In this document: positions 1 through 11,126 of the stretch, in pieces
Layout: each line of letters starts with the position of its first letter
Numbering within the stretch: the first letter of the stretch is position 1
Position numbers and translations under genes: made by a program
Assembly (NCBI RefSeq): GCF_001014645.1
Contig: NZ_LASZ01000006.1
Location: forward strand, 62,001-126,000
Length of the DNA: 64,000 bases
DNA from: Luteimonas sp. FCS-9
GTDB taxonomy: Bacteria > Pseudomonadota > Gammaproteobacteria > Xanthomonadales > Xanthomonadaceae
Direction: 5' to 3'
Notes under the pieces: model-generated
Told to the model about the DNA's origin: nothing
Seen by the model: only the letters and a program-made list of their open reading frames with translations
The model's database searches: none

Positions 1-305
1 GCCTCGTCGCGCGCCCGGATCTCGCGCATCGCGTCGCCGACCGCCTGCGCGACCTGGAACATCGACTGCGCGTTGCGGATGCCCGGACGCGCCGGCTCGT
101 GCCGGTCGCGGTGCTCGATCAGGTTGAGCACGTTCTGGGTCAGCGACAGGTTGCCGGCCGACAGCGTCACCACCACATGCTCGCCAGGCTCGGCGAAGAC
201 CCGCATCTTGCCCGCGCGCCGGATGTGGTCGACGCCGGCGTTGGTGCGCGAATCGGAGGCCAGCACGAGCCCCTCGTCGAGGTTGAGGCCGATGCAGTAG
301 GTCAT
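1..305 (-). CDS. Anbu proteasome-like peptidase (5' part only)
   Basis: N-terminal 101 residues of an Anbu-type (bacterial proteasome homologue) Ntn-hydrolase; the rest lies beyond the window edge. The protein begins MTYCIGLNL. After Met removal this leaves Thr1, with Asp17 (in ASDSRT) and Lys32 in the places of the proteasome-fold catalytic Thr1/Asp17/Lys33. An in-frame ATG lies 12 codons upstream (position 341), but the 305 start is preferred because it exposes the nucleophile without propeptide cleavage. No clear Shine-Dalgarno precedes it, and translational coupling to the alpha-E gene 67 bp upstream is likely. It is the last visible gene of the ATP-grasp/alpha-E/Anbu set. Family role: probably a self-compartmentalised peptidase tied to an uncharacterised peptide-ligase-like system; substrates unknown. 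Confidence 0.88.
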   Translation of the reverse strand, partial: MTYCIGLNLDEGLVLASDSRTNAGVDHIRRAGKMRVFAEPGEHVVVTLSAGNLSLTQNVLNLIEHRDRHEPARPGIRNAQSMFQVAQAVGDAMREIRARDE

Positions 306-372
306 GGGGCGGGGCAGGGGGACGGCGGAGCGGGCGGCCATTGTGCCCGCTGCGCAGACGCCGCGACAGCCG

Positions 373-1380
373 TCAGGCCGTGTTCTGCCACTGCGCCTGG
401 ACCTCGGCCTGCGCCGGGGCCGGCACCGCGCGGGTTGTCATGAACTGATGGTGGATCTCTGCGCCCAGTCGCGACAGCCGCGCCATGGTGTCCTGCAGCC
501 AAGGCTCCAGCCCGCCTGCGATGATCTCGTCCATGCGCGCGTAGCGCGACTGCGCGGCCAGCGCGCCCGCCTGGCGCGCGACCTCCAGCGATGCGCCGCC
601 GGCCAGCGACTGCAGGATCGAGTAGATCGCGTCGACGCAGGTCTGCAGCGAGCGCGGGTTGTCGCCGTTGAGCAGCATCAGCGCCGCCACGCCGGCCGGG
701 CTGACCGAATCGCGGTACAGCCGGCGGTAGGTCTCGAATGCCGACAGCGCCTGCAGCAGCGCGCTCCACTGGAAGTACTGCACCGCGTCGCGCGCCTCGC
801 CGGTCTCGGGCAGATCGTCGTCGCTGGCGATCATGTCGAGCAGGCGGATCGACCATTCGGCGCGCTCGATGAACGCCCCCAACTGCAGGAACTGGTAGCC
901 CTCACCGCGGCCGAGCGTGCCGATCGTGATGCCGCGGAACGAGGCCGAACGGGTCTTGACCCATTCGAGGGTGTGGCTCAGGCCGTTGCGGCGCAGTTGC
1001 GCGGCATCGAGCCGGCGGATCTCCAACCACGAACTGTTGAGGTCCTCGTACATCTCCGAAGTGATCGCCACGCGCTGCGCCCGGGCGTTCTCGCGCGCGC
1101 TGCGAAAGCAACTGTGGATCGAGTTGGGATTGTCGGGTGCCAGCAGCAGGTGCCCGACCACGCCCTCGGCGTCGATGCGCCCGTGGCGCTCGAGGAACGG
1201 TTGCACCAGCCCCAGCGAATCGAGCGAACGCCGCCACGCGGCGGCCTGCGCCTTGCCGCGGTCCAGGCGCTCGGGCAGCAGCGCGATGCGCTGCGCGACG
1301 TCGAGTAGGCGCGCGGTGTTCTCGGCGCGCTCCATGCTGCGCGCCACCCAGTACAGATCGTTCGCGGTGCGACAGAGCAT
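373..1380 (-). CDS. Alpha-E domain-containing protein
   Basis: 335-residue all-helical alpha-E domain protein. It starts [20 protein letters not shown], and the N-terminal motif [22 protein letters not shown] is typical of the family, as is full length for a stand-alone alpha-E protein. It starts 11 bp after the ATP-grasp gene stops, so the two are almost certainly co-transcribed. Known for the family: alpha-E proteins almost always occur with a circularly permuted ATP-grasp enzyme, a transglutaminase-like protein and Anbu, and no biochemical activity is established. Inferred: partner or specificity factor of the ATP-grasp enzyme. Confidence 0.9.
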   Translation of the reverse strand: MLCRTANDLYWVARSMERAENTARLLDVAQRIALLPERLDRGKAQAAAWRRSLDSLGLVQPFLERHGRIDAEGVVGHLLLAPDNPNSIHSCFRSARENARAQRVAITSEMYEDLNSSWLEIRRLDAAQLRRNGLSHTLEWVKTRSASFRGITIGTLGRGEGYQFLQLGAFIERAEWSIRLLDMIASDDDLPETGEARDAVQYFQWSALLQALSAFETYRRLYRDSVSPAGVAALMLLNGDNPRSLQTCVDAIYSILQSLAGGASLEVARQAGALAAQSRYARMDEIIAGGLEPWLQDTMARLSRLGAEIHHQFMTTRAVPAPAQAEVQAQWQNTA

Positions 1381-1391
1381 GCGTGCGGCCT

Positions 1392-2804
<1,413 letters not shown>

Positions 2805-2989
2805 CGAAGAAGGTTCCCCTGGCTGTCCCTGCGCCGCACCATGCGGCCAGACATAGCATGTCGCCCACCCGGTGCACAACGAGTGAGACGAGCGTCGGGA
2901 TGCGGCCGTAGGCTCCCGCGGCCAGGCCGGGACATCGCGGCGCGGCCCGACGCGGCGCGGTGCGCGGTGTCTTTCCGCGCGACGAAACG

Positions 2990-3017
2990 ACGACGGGCCG
3001 CTTGCGCGGCCCGTCGT
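2990..3017 (-). terminator. Intrinsic terminator of metK
   Basis: Perfect 12-bp inverted repeat ACGACGGGCCGC / GCGGCCCGTCGT around a TTGC loop, 25 bp past the metK stop. On the minus strand it is followed by only a short U-rich stretch (CGTTTCG). It fits a GC-strong terminator separating metK from the ATP-grasp operon. Confidence 0.7.
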
Positions 3018-3041
3018 GGCGAAGCGGTGGAGACGCCGGTC

Positions 3042-4253
3042 CTACTTGAGCTTGGCGTCGGCGCGCAGGGCCTCGGCGCGGTCGGTCTTCTCCCACGAGA
3101 ACGCCGTCGCGGTGTGCTGCTCGCCCGCGCCGTCGGTGTAGGCGACCTGCTGCGGCTTGCGGCCGAAATGGCCGTAGCTCGCAGTGCGCTGGTAGACCGG
3201 GTGGATCAGGTCGAGCATCTGGATGATGCCGTAGGGGCGCAGGTCGAAGTGGCGGCGGATCAGCTTCTCGATCTGCTCGTCGGGGATCTTGCCGGTACCG
3301 AAGGTGGTGACCGAGATCGAGGTCGGTTCGGCGACGCCGATCGCGTACGAGACCTGCACTTCGCAGCGGTCGGCCAAGCCGGCGGCGACCACGTTCTTGG
3401 CCACGTAGCGCGCGGCGTAGGCGGCCGAACGGTCGACCTTCGACGGATCCTTGCCCGAGAACGCGCCGCCGCCGTGGCGGGCCCAGCCGCCGTAGGTGTC
3501 GACGATGATCTTGCGACCGGTCAGGCCACAGTCGCCCACCGGCCCGCCGATGATGAACTTGCCGGTCGGGTTGATGTGGAACTTGGTGCCCTTGTGCAGC
3601 CACTTGGCAGGCAGCACCGGCTTGATGATCTCCTCGCGCACCGCCTCGACCAGGTCCTTCTGTTTGACGCCCGGATCGTGCTGGGTCGACAGCACGACCG
3701 CGTCGATCGCCGGCGCCTGGCCGTTCTCGTAGCGCAGCGTGACCTGGCTCTTGGCGTCCGGGCGGAGCCACGGCAGCGGCGAGTTCTTCTTCTTGCGCAC
3801 CAGCGCCTGCCGCTCGACCAGGCGGTGCGAGAGGTGGATCGCGGCCGGCATGTGGCTGTCGGTCTCGTTGGTCGCGTAGCCGAACATCAGGCCCTGGTCG
3901 CCGGCGCCCTGCTGCTCGGGGTTCTTGCGGTCCACGCCCTGGTTGATGTCGGGCGACTGCTTGCCGATCAGGTTCAGCACGCCGCAGGTCTCGCCGTCGA
4001 AGCCGACGTCGGAGCTGTCGTAGCCGATGTCCAGGATCACCTTGCGGGTCAGCGCCTCCAGGTCGATCCACGCGCTGGTGGTCACCTCGCCGGCGACGAT
4101 CGCCACGCCGGTCTTGACCAGCGTCTCGCACGCCACGCGCGCGCGCTTGTCCTGCGCCAGGATCGCGTCGAGCACGGCATCGGAGATCTGGTCGGCAATC
4201 TTATCCGGATGGCCTTCGGAGACGGACTCGGACGTGAAGAGATAGCTGGACAT
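3042..4253 (-). CDS. metK: S-adenosylmethionine synthetase
   Basis: 403 residues, slightly longer than the usual ~385. Converts methionine plus ATP to S-adenosylmethionine, phosphate and pyrophosphate in the cytoplasm. The N-terminus [20 protein letters not shown] carries the catalytic His15 region, and [19 protein letters not shown] is the phosphate-binding signature. The ATG at 4253 is fixed by the conserved N-terminus. Upstream open frame to 4652 has no family similarity. An imperfect inverted repeat sits 10 nt upstream of the start, where a repressor or the transcription start would lie. A strong hairpin follows the gene, so it appears monocistronic. No canonical SAM riboswitch is apparent. 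Confidence 0.98.
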   Translation of the reverse strand: MSSYLFTSESVSEGHPDKIADQISDAVLDAILAQDKRARVACETLVKTGVAIVAGEVTTSAWIDLEALTRKVILDIGYDSSDVGFDGETCGVLNLIGKQSPDINQGVDRKNPEQQGAGDQGLMFGYATNETDSHMPAAIHLSHRLVERQALVRKKKNSPLPWLRPDAKSQVTLRYENGQAPAIDAVVLSTQHDPGVKQKDLVEAVREEIIKPVLPAKWLHKGTKFHINPTGKFIIGGPVGDCGLTGRKIIVDTYGGWARHGGGAFSGKDPSKVDRSAAYAARYVAKNVVAAGLADRCEVQVSYAIGVAEPTSISVTTFGTGKIPDEQIEKLIRRHFDLRPYGIIQMLDLIHPVYQRTASYGHFGRKPQQVAYTDGAGEQHTATAFSWEKTDRAEALRADAKLK

Positions 4254-4555
4254 CAGGGCTATATCCCTATATTCGGATGAAAAGATGGGCGCGGATGATA
4301 CACCCGCGGCGGAGCCTGCGCATCTTGGCCGGGATCGTGTTGCCGTCGGGTTAAGGCCGGCGTGCGAGTGCGACCGGCACGTGCGACGCGTTGCGGCCCG
4401 GGCCGCGCCTCGCGACAATCGGTCGGTGTGCGCTTGGCGGTTCGGATGCGACCCGGCGCTGGATGCCGGCCCCCTTTCGGCGTCCGCCGCGCGCGATCCG
4501 GTGCATGCCGTCGCACCGCTGACCGCAACAAGTCCCCCGAGGAACACTGCGCCCG
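4254..4555. other. Divergent intergenic region metK / DUF457
   Basis: 302 bp between two divergent genes. It holds the metK-proximal inverted repeat; the rest is GC-rich and shows no convincing ORF, riboswitch or RNA. Short frames here have no family-like sequence. Confidence 0.6.
4263..4278. promoter_or_regulatory. Inverted repeat upstream of metK (candidate operator)
   Basis: ATCCCTATATTCGGAT, an imperfect palindrome of the form ATCC-nn-ATAT-nn-GGAT, in an AT-rich pocket in otherwise >65% GC DNA and 10 nt before the metK start. ArsR-family SAH sensors (SahR) are known to control methionine-cycle genes in many proteobacteria through AT-rich palindromes. Assignment to SahR is inference. Confidence 0.4.
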
Positions 4556-5605
4556 ATGGACTCCCTGACCCAGATCGTGCTCGGCGCCTCGGTCGCCGCT
4601 GCCGTGGTACCCGCGGCGCATCGCCGGGCCGCGTTGCTGGCCGGTGCCGCACTGGGCACCCTGCCGGACCTCGACGGCATCCCGATCGCGCTGATGACCG
4701 ACGACCCGGTGCTGCGGATGACGCTGCATCGCGGGATCACCCATTCGCTGCTGGTGCTGCCGCTGGTCGCGGCCGCGCTCTGGTGGGCGTTCCGTCGCTA
4801 CGGCAACGGCCGTGTCGCGGCGTCGCCGGCGCGGTGGTTCTGGGCGATCCAGCTCGCGCTGGTGACCCATCCGCTGCTCGACGCGTTCACGGCCTACGGC
4901 ACCCAACTGCTGTGGCCATTCCGGCCGTCGCCGGCGATGTGGTCGAGCGTCTTCATCATCGATCCGCTGTACACGATCTGGCTGCTGGTGGGCGCGCTGG
5001 TCGCGGCGTTCGCCGGCGCGCGCAGGATCGGCGGGCGCGCACTCGCGGCCGGGCTGGCATTGAGCACGGCGTACCTGGGCTGGTCGCTGGTCGCCAAGAC
5101 GCTCGTCGACCGCGACGCCGAGCGCAGCCTGGCGGCGATGGGGCTAGCGGACGCGCCGCGCTTCTCGGTGCCGATGCCGGGCAACACGGTGCTGTGGCGG
5201 GTGGTCGCGCTGACGCCGGAGGGCTATGTCGAGGGCTTCCGGTCGCTCGTCGCCGACCGCGGCCCGATGCGCTTCGCCGCCTACCCGTCGGACGTGGCGG
5301 CCCTGCAGGCCAATGCCGGGCTGCCCGCGGTGCAGCGACTGGCTTGGTTCAATAGTGGTTTCATGGGGGCGTCGGTGGTCGACGGCCGGCTCGTGCTCAG
5401 CGACTTGCGCATGGGCAACGAGCCCGATTACTTCTTCCGCTTCACCGTCGCCGAGCGCGCGGGCGAGGGCTGGTCCGCGCTGCCGCCGGTACAGGCGCCG
5501 ATGGCGCGTGACCTGAGCGCGACATGGAACGCGACCTGGGCGCGGATGTGGCACGAGCCCGCGGCGCCGGGCCCGGTGGGCAGCCAGGCCGTCGGCGGCC
5601 CCTGA
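4556..5605 (+). CDS. Membrane-bound metal-dependent hydrolase (DUF457/YdjM type)
   Basis: 349 residues, starting [19 protein letters not shown]. Family features: DSLTQ at the N-terminus, a LGTLPDLDG motif, HRGITHS at about residues 59-65 (metal-ligand histidines) and [11 protein letters not shown] at about 105-115, with several hydrophobic segments between. This fits the YdjM/YbcI LexA-regulated inner-membrane hydrolase family. The C-terminal ~150 residues form a soluble domain seen in longer members. Substrate unknown. It stands alone and ends before a REP-like palindrome. Confidence 0.85.
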   Translation: MDSLTQIVLGASVAAAVVPAAHRRAALLAGAALGTLPDLDGIPIALMTDDPVLRMTLHRGITHSLLVLPLVAAALWWAFRRYGNGRVAASPARWFWAIQLALVTHPLLDAFTAYGTQLLWPFRPSPAMWSSVFIIDPLYTIWLLVGALVAAFAGARRIGGRALAAGLALSTAYLGWSLVAKTLVDRDAERSLAAMGLADAPRFSVPMPGNTVLWRVVALTPEGYVEGFRSLVADRGPMRFAAYPSDVAALQANAGLPAVQRLAWFNSGFMGASVVDGRLVLSDLRMGNEPDYFFRFTVAERAGEGWSALPPVQAPMARDLSATWNATWARMWHEPAAPGPVGSQAVGGP

Positions 5606-5666
5606 CGTCGGGCAGGCGATCGTCCCCGGCTCCTGTCGGGCACGCACGATGGCGGCGTCAGCACCA

Positions 5667-5712
5667 TAGGAGCGCGCTCGGGACAGCGGCATCGCGCGCG
5701 AGCGCGCTCCTA
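5667..5712. repeat. REP-like palindrome (copy A)
   Basis: 13-bp perfect arms TAGGAGCGCGCTC and GAGCGCGCTCCTA separated by 20 bp. It lies between two convergent genes. The same arms recur at 46679, 46855 and 63921, which defines a dispersed REP-type family in this genome. It may also act as a bidirectional terminator. Confidence 0.8.
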
Positions 5713-5756
5713 CGGATCCCGGGGGGCGATCGTCGGTCTGTCGCAGCCGATCGGCG

Positions 5757-6752
5757 TCAGGCGGCCAGCGTCGGCTGCGCGTCGCCGGTGATCAGCGCGT
5801 CGAAGTAGTTACGCGTCAGCGCGAGCTGGGCCTCGGCGGTCTCGGCGCGGTTGACCACCGCGCGGAAGGCGTGGTTCTCCGGCCGGTCCTTCGCGTACCA
5901 GCCCAGGTGCTTGCGCGCGATGCGCACGCCGGCGGTTTCGCCGTAGAACATGTGCAGCGCCCGGAGATGCCCGAGCAGGATGTCGCGGATCTCCGGCAGC
6001 GACGGCGGCGGCAGGTGCCGGCCGGTGGCGAGGAAATGCGCGATCTCGCGGAAGATCCATGGCCGGCCCTGCGCGGCGCGCCCGACCATCACCGCGTCGC
6101 ATCCGGTGTGGCGCAGCACCGCCAGCGCTTTCTCCGGCGTGTCGATGTCGCCGTTGGCGATCACCGGGATCGACAGCGCGGCCTTGATCGCCGCGATCGT
6201 GTCGTACTCGGCGCTGCCGGTGTAGTGCTGGTCCCGGGTGCGGCCGTGGACGGCGAGCGCGGCGATGCCCGCGTCCTCGGCGATGCGCGCGATCGTCGGC
6301 GCGTTGCGGTGCGCCGCGCACCAGCCGGTGCGGATCTTCAGCGTCACCGGCACGTCGACCGCGGCGACCACCGCCTGCAGGATGCGCGCGACCAGCGCCT
6401 CGTCCTGCATCAGCGCCGATCCGGCCCAGGCGTTGCAGACCTTCTTGGCCGGACAGCCCATGTTGATGTCGACGATCTGCGCGCCGTGCGCGACGTTGTG
6501 GCGCGCCGCGTCGGCGAGCATGTCCGGTTCGGTGCCGGCGATCTGGACGCCGACCGGTGCCGGCTCGCCGTCGTGGTCCATCCGGCGCAGCGACTTCTCG
6601 GTGCGCCAGAAGCGCGGATCGCTGATCGTCATCTCCGACATCGCCAGCCCGGCGCCCAGGCGCTTGCACAGCTGCCGGAACGGCTTGTCGGTGACGCCGG
6701 CCATCGGGGCCAGCACCACGTTCGGTTCGATGCGGTAGGGACCGATCTGCAT
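5757..6752 (-). CDS. dusB: tRNA-dihydrouridine synthase B
   Basis: 331 residues. FMN-dependent enzyme that reduces specific uridines in tRNA to dihydrouridine using NADPH. VVLAPMAGVTDKPFR and DINMGCPAKKV are diagnostic, and Cys100 of MGCP is the expected catalytic acid. VIANGDIDTPEKA and VMVGRAAQGRPW form the FMN-phosphate site. The KKV variant after GCP points to the DusB subfamily. In many gammaproteobacteria dusB is followed by fis, but here it ends at a REP palindrome and a convergent gene, so no fis is coupled to it. Confidence 0.95.
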   Translation of the reverse strand: MQIGPYRIEPNVVLAPMAGVTDKPFRQLCKRLGAGLAMSEMTISDPRFWRTEKSLRRMDHDGEPAPVGVQIAGTEPDMLADAARHNVAHGAQIVDINMGCPAKKVCNAWAGSALMQDEALVARILQAVVAAVDVPVTLKIRTGWCAAHRNAPTIARIAEDAGIAALAVHGRTRDQHYTGSAEYDTIAAIKAALSIPVIANGDIDTPEKALAVLRHTGCDAVMVGRAAQGRPWIFREIAHFLATGRHLPPPSLPEIRDILLGHLRALHMFYGETAGVRIARKHLGWYAKDRPENHAFRAVVNRAETAEAQLALTRNYFDALITGDAQPTLAA

Positions 6753-6795
6753 GCGCCATTGTCGCCGATCGGCGCGCCCCGGTCCCGGGGCCGGG

Positions 6796-7530
6796 TCAGC
6801 GGCGCAGTTGGTAGAGCTCGAAGCGCGTGCCGTCGACGTCGAGCACCATCAGCAGTTCGTCGTCGCCGGTGCGCACCAGGCGGCCGGCGCTGTCGCTCTC
6901 GATGCGCCCATCGGGCGGGGACGGCCAGCCGCGGCTGTAGCCGGGGGAGGAGTCGTCGTTGACCGACTGGGACCCCAGGAACGCGAGGGTGTTGCGGTCG
7001 ATCGGCAGCAGCCGGCCCTGCCGGCGCTGCGACCCGTTGGTCTTGGCGAAGGTCAGCGCGCCGTCGCGGCGCTCGATTCTCGCGTCGAACCAGGGGTAGC
7101 CGTAGGCGCCGCCGCGTCCGTCGAACTGCAGCGAGCGGACCTTCCAGGCGCCGGTGATCGTGCCGAGCGGGCGTCCGCTGCCGGCGAGCGCGAGCGCGCG
7201 GCGCGCATCGGCCAGCACCGGGTCGTGCGCGTCGAGCGCCGGGTCGAACACGGGCTCGGCGAGGATGGCGTCGCGATCGGCCGGCCAGGCCTGGGTGCGC
7301 CAGTCGTCCGCGCCGCCCGATGCGTTGGCGGGGTCGCCTGCATCGTCCGGCGGGGCAGTGTCGGTCCCGGGCGCGACGGTCGGGCGCGCGATGTCGGACG
7401 GTGGGGCCGGCGCAGTGGCCGGTGGCGTCGGCACCGGGCCGGGCGCGTCCGGAACGCAGGCGGTCAGGGCGATCGCGACGGCCAGGCCGGCGCAGGCGCG
7501 CAGGGGCGCGGGAAGGGGACGGCTCGGCAT
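6796..7530 (-). CDS. Lipoprotein, DUF4893-like
   Basis: 244 residues. Signal peptide with lipobox LTAC (Cys25), then a Pro/Ala/Asp-rich linker to about residue 75, then a compact domain. The domain has DWRTQAWPADRD at its start and TNGSQRRQGRL / LAFLGSQSV further on, resembling DUF4893 proteins of unknown function. Family assignment is from motif memory and is tentative; lipidation is clear. It lies between dusB and ribokinase on the same strand, with 43 bp and 63 bp gaps, and may be transcribed with either. Confidence 0.75.
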   Translation of the reverse strand: MPSRPLPAPLRACAGLAVAIALTACVPDAPGPVPTPPATAPAPPSDIARPTVAPGTDTAPPDDAGDPANASGGADDWRTQAWPADRDAILAEPVFDPALDAHDPVLADARRALALAGSGRPLGTITGAWKVRSLQFDGRGGAYGYPWFDARIERRDGALTFAKTNGSQRRQGRLLPIDRNTLAFLGSQSVNDDSSPGYSRGWPSPPDGRIESDSAGRLVRTGDDELLMVLDVDGTRFELYQLRR

Positions 7531-7593
7531 CGGCAGGGCTCCGCCGCGATCCTTGGCGCCGCGGCCGGGGCGACCGTAGCGCGCGCGGCGTTG

Positions 7594-8553
7594 TCAGTCC
7601 GTCGTGGGGCGCAGGTGCGGCATCGCGGACGCGGCCCCGACCCGTTCGGTGGACAGTCCGGCGTAGCGGGCGGCGAAGCGGACGTGCGCGTCGAACGGGG
7701 CCGACGGAACACCGGCGAGCGAAGCCGCCAGCGCGCCGTTGAACGCGTCGCCCGCGCCGGTGGTGTCGATCGGCTCGACCTTGTCCGCCGGCACGCGGTA
7801 GAACGGCCGCGCGTCGCCGCGGGTCAGGTCCTCGCGGTGGGACACGAACGCGCCGGCCGCGCCGAGCGTGACCACCACCGTGCCGCGCGGCAGCAGCGTG
7901 CGGCACCAGCGGTGCAGCTGCGCGTCGGCGCTCCCGGCGATCGCGTCGCTGTCGATGCGGTGGCTGGTGTGGCGCTCGAGCAGGCCGGCGAACTCGGTCT
8001 CGTTCGGGGTGAGGATGTCGGCCGCGGCGAGCAGCTCGCGCAGGCACTGCGCGTTGGCCGGCGCCGGGTTGAGCATGGTCGAGGTGCCGGCCGCACGCGC
8101 CAGGCGCATCGCCTCGAGCACGCTGTCGAGCGGCGATTCGAGCTGGGTCAGCAGCACACGGGCGCCGGCCAGGGCCTCGGCCTGCCGTCCGACCCAGGAG
8201 GCGCACAGGTCGCCATTGGCGCCGGCGCCGATGACGATGGTGTTGTGGCCGGCCTCGTCGACATAGATGCCGGCCGTCCCGGTCGGGTGATTGCTCTCGC
8301 GCACGCGCAGCGCGATGCCGTCGGCCTGGGCGAGCGTGCGTGCCTGGCGGCCACCGTCGTCGTCGCCCAGCGCGCACAGGAACGTGGTCTGCGCGCCCGC
8401 GCGGGTCGAGGCAACGGCCTGGTTGAAGCCCTTGCCGCCCGGCCCGGTGTGGTAGCGACCGCTGAGCGTCTCGCCGCGGCGCGGCAGGGTGCTGCAGTTC
8501 CAGACATGGTCGACATTGAACGACCCGACGACGACGACACGGCTCACGCGCAC
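7594..8553 (-). CDS. rbsK: Ribokinase
   Basis: 319 residues, PfkB-family sugar kinase. Phosphorylates D-ribose at O5 using ATP. VVVVGSFNVDHVWN at the N-terminus, the GPGGKGFNQAVA substrate motif and DTTGAGDAFNGAL with catalytic Asp269 are all intact. It starts 34 bp after the nucleoside transporter stops, so transport and ribose salvage are probably one operon. A related deoxyribokinase specificity cannot be excluded. Confidence 0.9.
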   Translation of the reverse strand: MRVSRVVVVGSFNVDHVWNCSTLPRRGETLSGRYHTGPGGKGFNQAVASTRAGAQTTFLCALGDDDGGRQARTLAQADGIALRVRESNHPTGTAGIYVDEAGHNTIVIGAGANGDLCASWVGRQAEALAGARVLLTQLESPLDSVLEAMRLARAAGTSTMLNPAPANAQCLRELLAAADILTPNETEFAGLLERHTSHRIDSDAIAGSADAQLHRWCRTLLPRGTVVVTLGAAGAFVSHREDLTRGDARPFYRVPADKVEPIDTTGAGDAFNGALAASLAGVPSAPFDAHVRFAARYAGLSTERVGAASAMPHLRPTTD

Positions 8554-8587
8554 ATCCTCTCTGTCCCGCTCTCGCAGTTGTCCGGCG

Positions 8588-9886
8588 TCAGGCGCCGATG
8601 TAGGTCAGCACGCCGGCGATCGTGGCGGTCATCAGCGTGGCGATGGTGCCGCCGAGCACCGCGCGCAGGCCGAAGCGCGCCAGGTCCTGGCGACGGTCGG
8701 GGGCCAGGCCGCCGATGCCGCCGATCTGGATCGCGATCGAGCTGAAATTCGCGAAGCCGCACAGCGCGTAGGTCGCGATCAGGCGGCCCTGCTCGGTCAG
8801 CGCCATGCCTTCGACGCGGCCGTTGACGATGTCGGCCAGCTGCAGGTACGCGACGAACTCGTTGATGACGATCTTCTGGCCGATCAGCGAGCCGACGACC
8901 GACGCGTCCTGCCACGGCACGCCGATCAGCCAGGCGATCGGGGCGAGCACGAAGCCGAAGATCGTCGCCAGGTTGGTCGGGCGGCCGATCGCGCCGGCCA
9001 GGCCGGTGACCTCGCCGATCCATTCCAGCGGCCAGTTGAGCATCGCGATCAGCGCGATGAAGGCCAGCAGCATCGCGCCGATGTTCAGCGCCAGGCGCAG
9101 TCCGTCGCCCGCGCCTGCGGCCGCGGCGTCGATGATGTTGCCGGTGGTCTTCTCGACCTCCATCTTGACCGTGCCGCGGGTCAGCGGCTCGCGCGTCTCG
9201 GGAATCAGGATCTTGGCGATGACCAGCGTCGCCGGCGCGGCCATGATCGACGCGGCCAGCAGGTGCTTGGCGTAGAACGCCTGTTCCTCGGGGTCGCCGC
9301 CGCCGAGCATGCCCACGTACGCGGCGAGCACGCCGCCGGCGATGTGCGCCATGCCGCCGATCATCATCGTGATCAGCTCCGACTCGGTCATCCGCGAGAT
9401 ATAGGGCCGCACCGTCAGCGGCGCCTCGGTCTGGCCGATGAACACGCTGGCGCACACGCTGGTGGTCTCGGCGCCCGACACCCGCATCACCTTGGTGATC
9501 GCCAGCGCCATGACCCGCACGATCGCCTGCATCACGCCCAGGTGGTAGAGCACGCCCATCAGCGCCGCGAAGAAGATGATCGTCGGCAGCACCTGGAACG
9601 CGAAGATGAAGCCGTAGGTCTCGACGTTCATCAGGCTGCCGAAGATGAACTCCGAGCCGGCGTTGACGAACGAGAGCACCTTGACGAAGCCGTGGCCCAG
9701 CGCGTCGAACACCTCGCGGCCGCCGGGCACGCGCAGTACGACGGCGGCGAACGCGATCTGCAGGGTGACGCCGGTGGCGACCAGCTTCCAGTCGACGGCG
9801 CGCTTGTTGTTGGAGAACAGCCACGTGATCGCGAGCAGCACGGCGAGTCCGAACAGGCCGAAGCCGATCCGCGTCAGGTCTTCCAT
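8588..9886 (-). CDS. Concentrative nucleoside transporter (NupC/CNT family)
   Basis: 432-residue inner-membrane protein. H+- or Na+-coupled nucleoside uptake. Visible CNT features: a gate domain, the GQTEAPLTVRPY motif (residues ~165-176), and NEFVAYLQL and GFANFSSIAIQIGG toward the C-terminus; about 10 hydrophobic segments. The chosen start MEDLTRIGFG follows GGGGGCC; the frame extends 20 residues upstream without family sequence. First gene of a two-gene unit with ribokinase. Confidence 0.92.
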   Translation of the reverse strand: MEDLTRIGFGLFGLAVLLAITWLFSNNKRAVDWKLVATGVTLQIAFAAVVLRVPGGREVFDALGHGFVKVLSFVNAGSEFIFGSLMNVETYGFIFAFQVLPTIIFFAALMGVLYHLGVMQAIVRVMALAITKVMRVSGAETTSVCASVFIGQTEAPLTVRPYISRMTESELITMMIGGMAHIAGGVLAAYVGMLGGGDPEEQAFYAKHLLAASIMAAPATLVIAKILIPETREPLTRGTVKMEVEKTTGNIIDAAAAGAGDGLRLALNIGAMLLAFIALIAMLNWPLEWIGEVTGLAGAIGRPTNLATIFGFVLAPIAWLIGVPWQDASVVGSLIGQKIVINEFVAYLQLADIVNGRVEGMALTEQGRLIATYALCGFANFSSIAIQIGGIGGLAPDRRQDLARFGLRAVLGGTIATLMTATIAGVLTYIGA

Positions 9887-10065
9887 CGTGGCCCCCGGGC
9901 CCGTCGACAAGTCGCGCAGCCTAGTGCAGCGGGCCGGCACGGGCAACCACGCGGGCCGTGAAGGCCGCGTCGTTCAGGCGCGCGCCCCGACCGCAGCGGC
10001 GGCCGACGGGGCGCCGGGCCCGCGCTTGCATACACTGGAGCGCCCGACCGCGAGGAATCCCGTCC

Positions 10066-11031
10066 ATGCACTACCGTCGTCTCGGCACCTCCGGCCTGCA
10101 GCTGTCGGCGCTCTCGTTCGGCGCCTGGGCCACGTTCGGCCGGCAGGTCGGCCGCGGCCAGGCACGCGAGCTCGTGGCGGCCGCCTGGGACCACGGCATC
10201 AACTTCTTCGACAACGCGGAAGGGTATGCCAACGGCGAGGCCGAGCGGGTCATGGGCGACGTGATCGCCGACCTGCGGCTGCCGCGCGACGGCTACTGCG
10301 TCTCGAGCAAGGTGTTCTTCGGCGCGGCCGCCGATCCGCGGCCCACGCAGAAGGGACTGTCGCGCAAGCACGTCCGCGACGCCTGCGACGCCGCGCTGCA
10401 GCGACTGCGCGTCGAGCACCTGGACCTCTACTTCTGCCACCGGCCCGATCCCGACACCCCGGTGGCCGAGACCGTCTGGGCGATGGATGCGCTGATCCGC
10501 CAGGGCAAGGTGCTGTACTGGGGGACGTCCGAGTGGCCGGCGGCCGCGATCCGCGAGGCGGCGCAGGTCGCCCGGACGCACCACCTGCACGGCCCGACGA
10601 TGGAGCAGCCGGAGTACAACCTGCTGCGGCGCGAGCGGGTCGAGCTGGAGTACGCCCCGCTGTACGCCGAGCTGGGCCTGGGCACGACCACGTGGTCGCC
10701 GCTGGCCTCGGGCCTGCTGACCGGCAAGTACGCCGGCGGCGTGCCCGCCGACAGCCGGCTGGCGCAGCCGGAGCTGGCCTGGCTGCAGCGCGAGGTCCTG
10801 GGCGACGCGGCGCGGATGGCGCGCGCGGGCCGGTTCGTCGCGCTCGCGGCCGAACTGGGCGTTGCGCCGGCACCGCTCGCGATCGCCTGGTGCCTGCGCA
10901 ATCCCCACGTCTCGACGGTGCTGCTGGGCGCCAGCCGGGTCGAACAGCTGGTCGAGAACCTGCAGGCGCTCGACCTGGTGGCCCGGCCCGACGCCGGGTT
11001 CTGGGCGCGCGTGGACGCGCTGGTCGATTGA
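10066..11031 (+). CDS. Aldo/keto reductase (Kv-beta/YghZ-like)
   Basis: 321 residues. NADPH-dependent carbonyl reductase fold. MHYRRLGTSGLQLSALSFG start is preceded by GAGGAAT. Expected AKR residues are present: NFFDNAEGYANGEAE (Asp and Tyr), SSKVFF (Lys) and YFCHRPDP (His). The length and the GLSRKHV motif fit the AKR6/AKR14 (Kv channel beta-subunit / glyceraldehyde-3-phosphate reductase) branch. A TACACT element at 10031 may be the -10. Stands alone upstream of the Fur-regulated heme cluster; physiological substrate unknown. Confidence 0.9.
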   Translation: MHYRRLGTSGLQLSALSFGAWATFGRQVGRGQARELVAAAWDHGINFFDNAEGYANGEAERVMGDVIADLRLPRDGYCVSSKVFFGAAADPRPTQKGLSRKHVRDACDAALQRLRVEHLDLYFCHRPDPDTPVAETVWAMDALIRQGKVLYWGTSEWPAAAIREAAQVARTHHLHGPTMEQPEYNLLRRERVELEYAPLYAELGLGTTTWSPLASGLLTGKYAGGVPADSRLAQPELAWLQREVLGDAARMARAGRFVALAAELGVAPAPLAIAWCLRNPHVSTVLLGASRVEQLVENLQALDLVARPDAGFWARVDALVD

Positions 11032-11083
11032 CCGGTGGGATGACCGTCCGTCGGCGGGCCCCGGCGCGGGCTTGACTCGGAAA

Positions 11084-11098
11084 TGAGAATCACTAGCA
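11084..11098. promoter_or_regulatory. Fur box before hemP
   Basis: TGAGAATCACTAGCA matches the 7-1-7 Fur consensus TGATAAT-n-ATTATCA at 11 of 14 positions. It sits 28 bp upstream of hemP in otherwise GC-rich DNA. Iron repression of the heme-uptake cluster is the expected outcome. Confidence 0.75.
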
Positions 11099-11126
11099 TT
11101 GGAGGCCCGCTTCCGAGGAACCGACC

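Noticed and set aside
4254-4555. SAM riboswitch before metK
   Set aside because: No SAM-I, SAM-II or SAM-III aptamer-like arrangement seen; only the short dyad.
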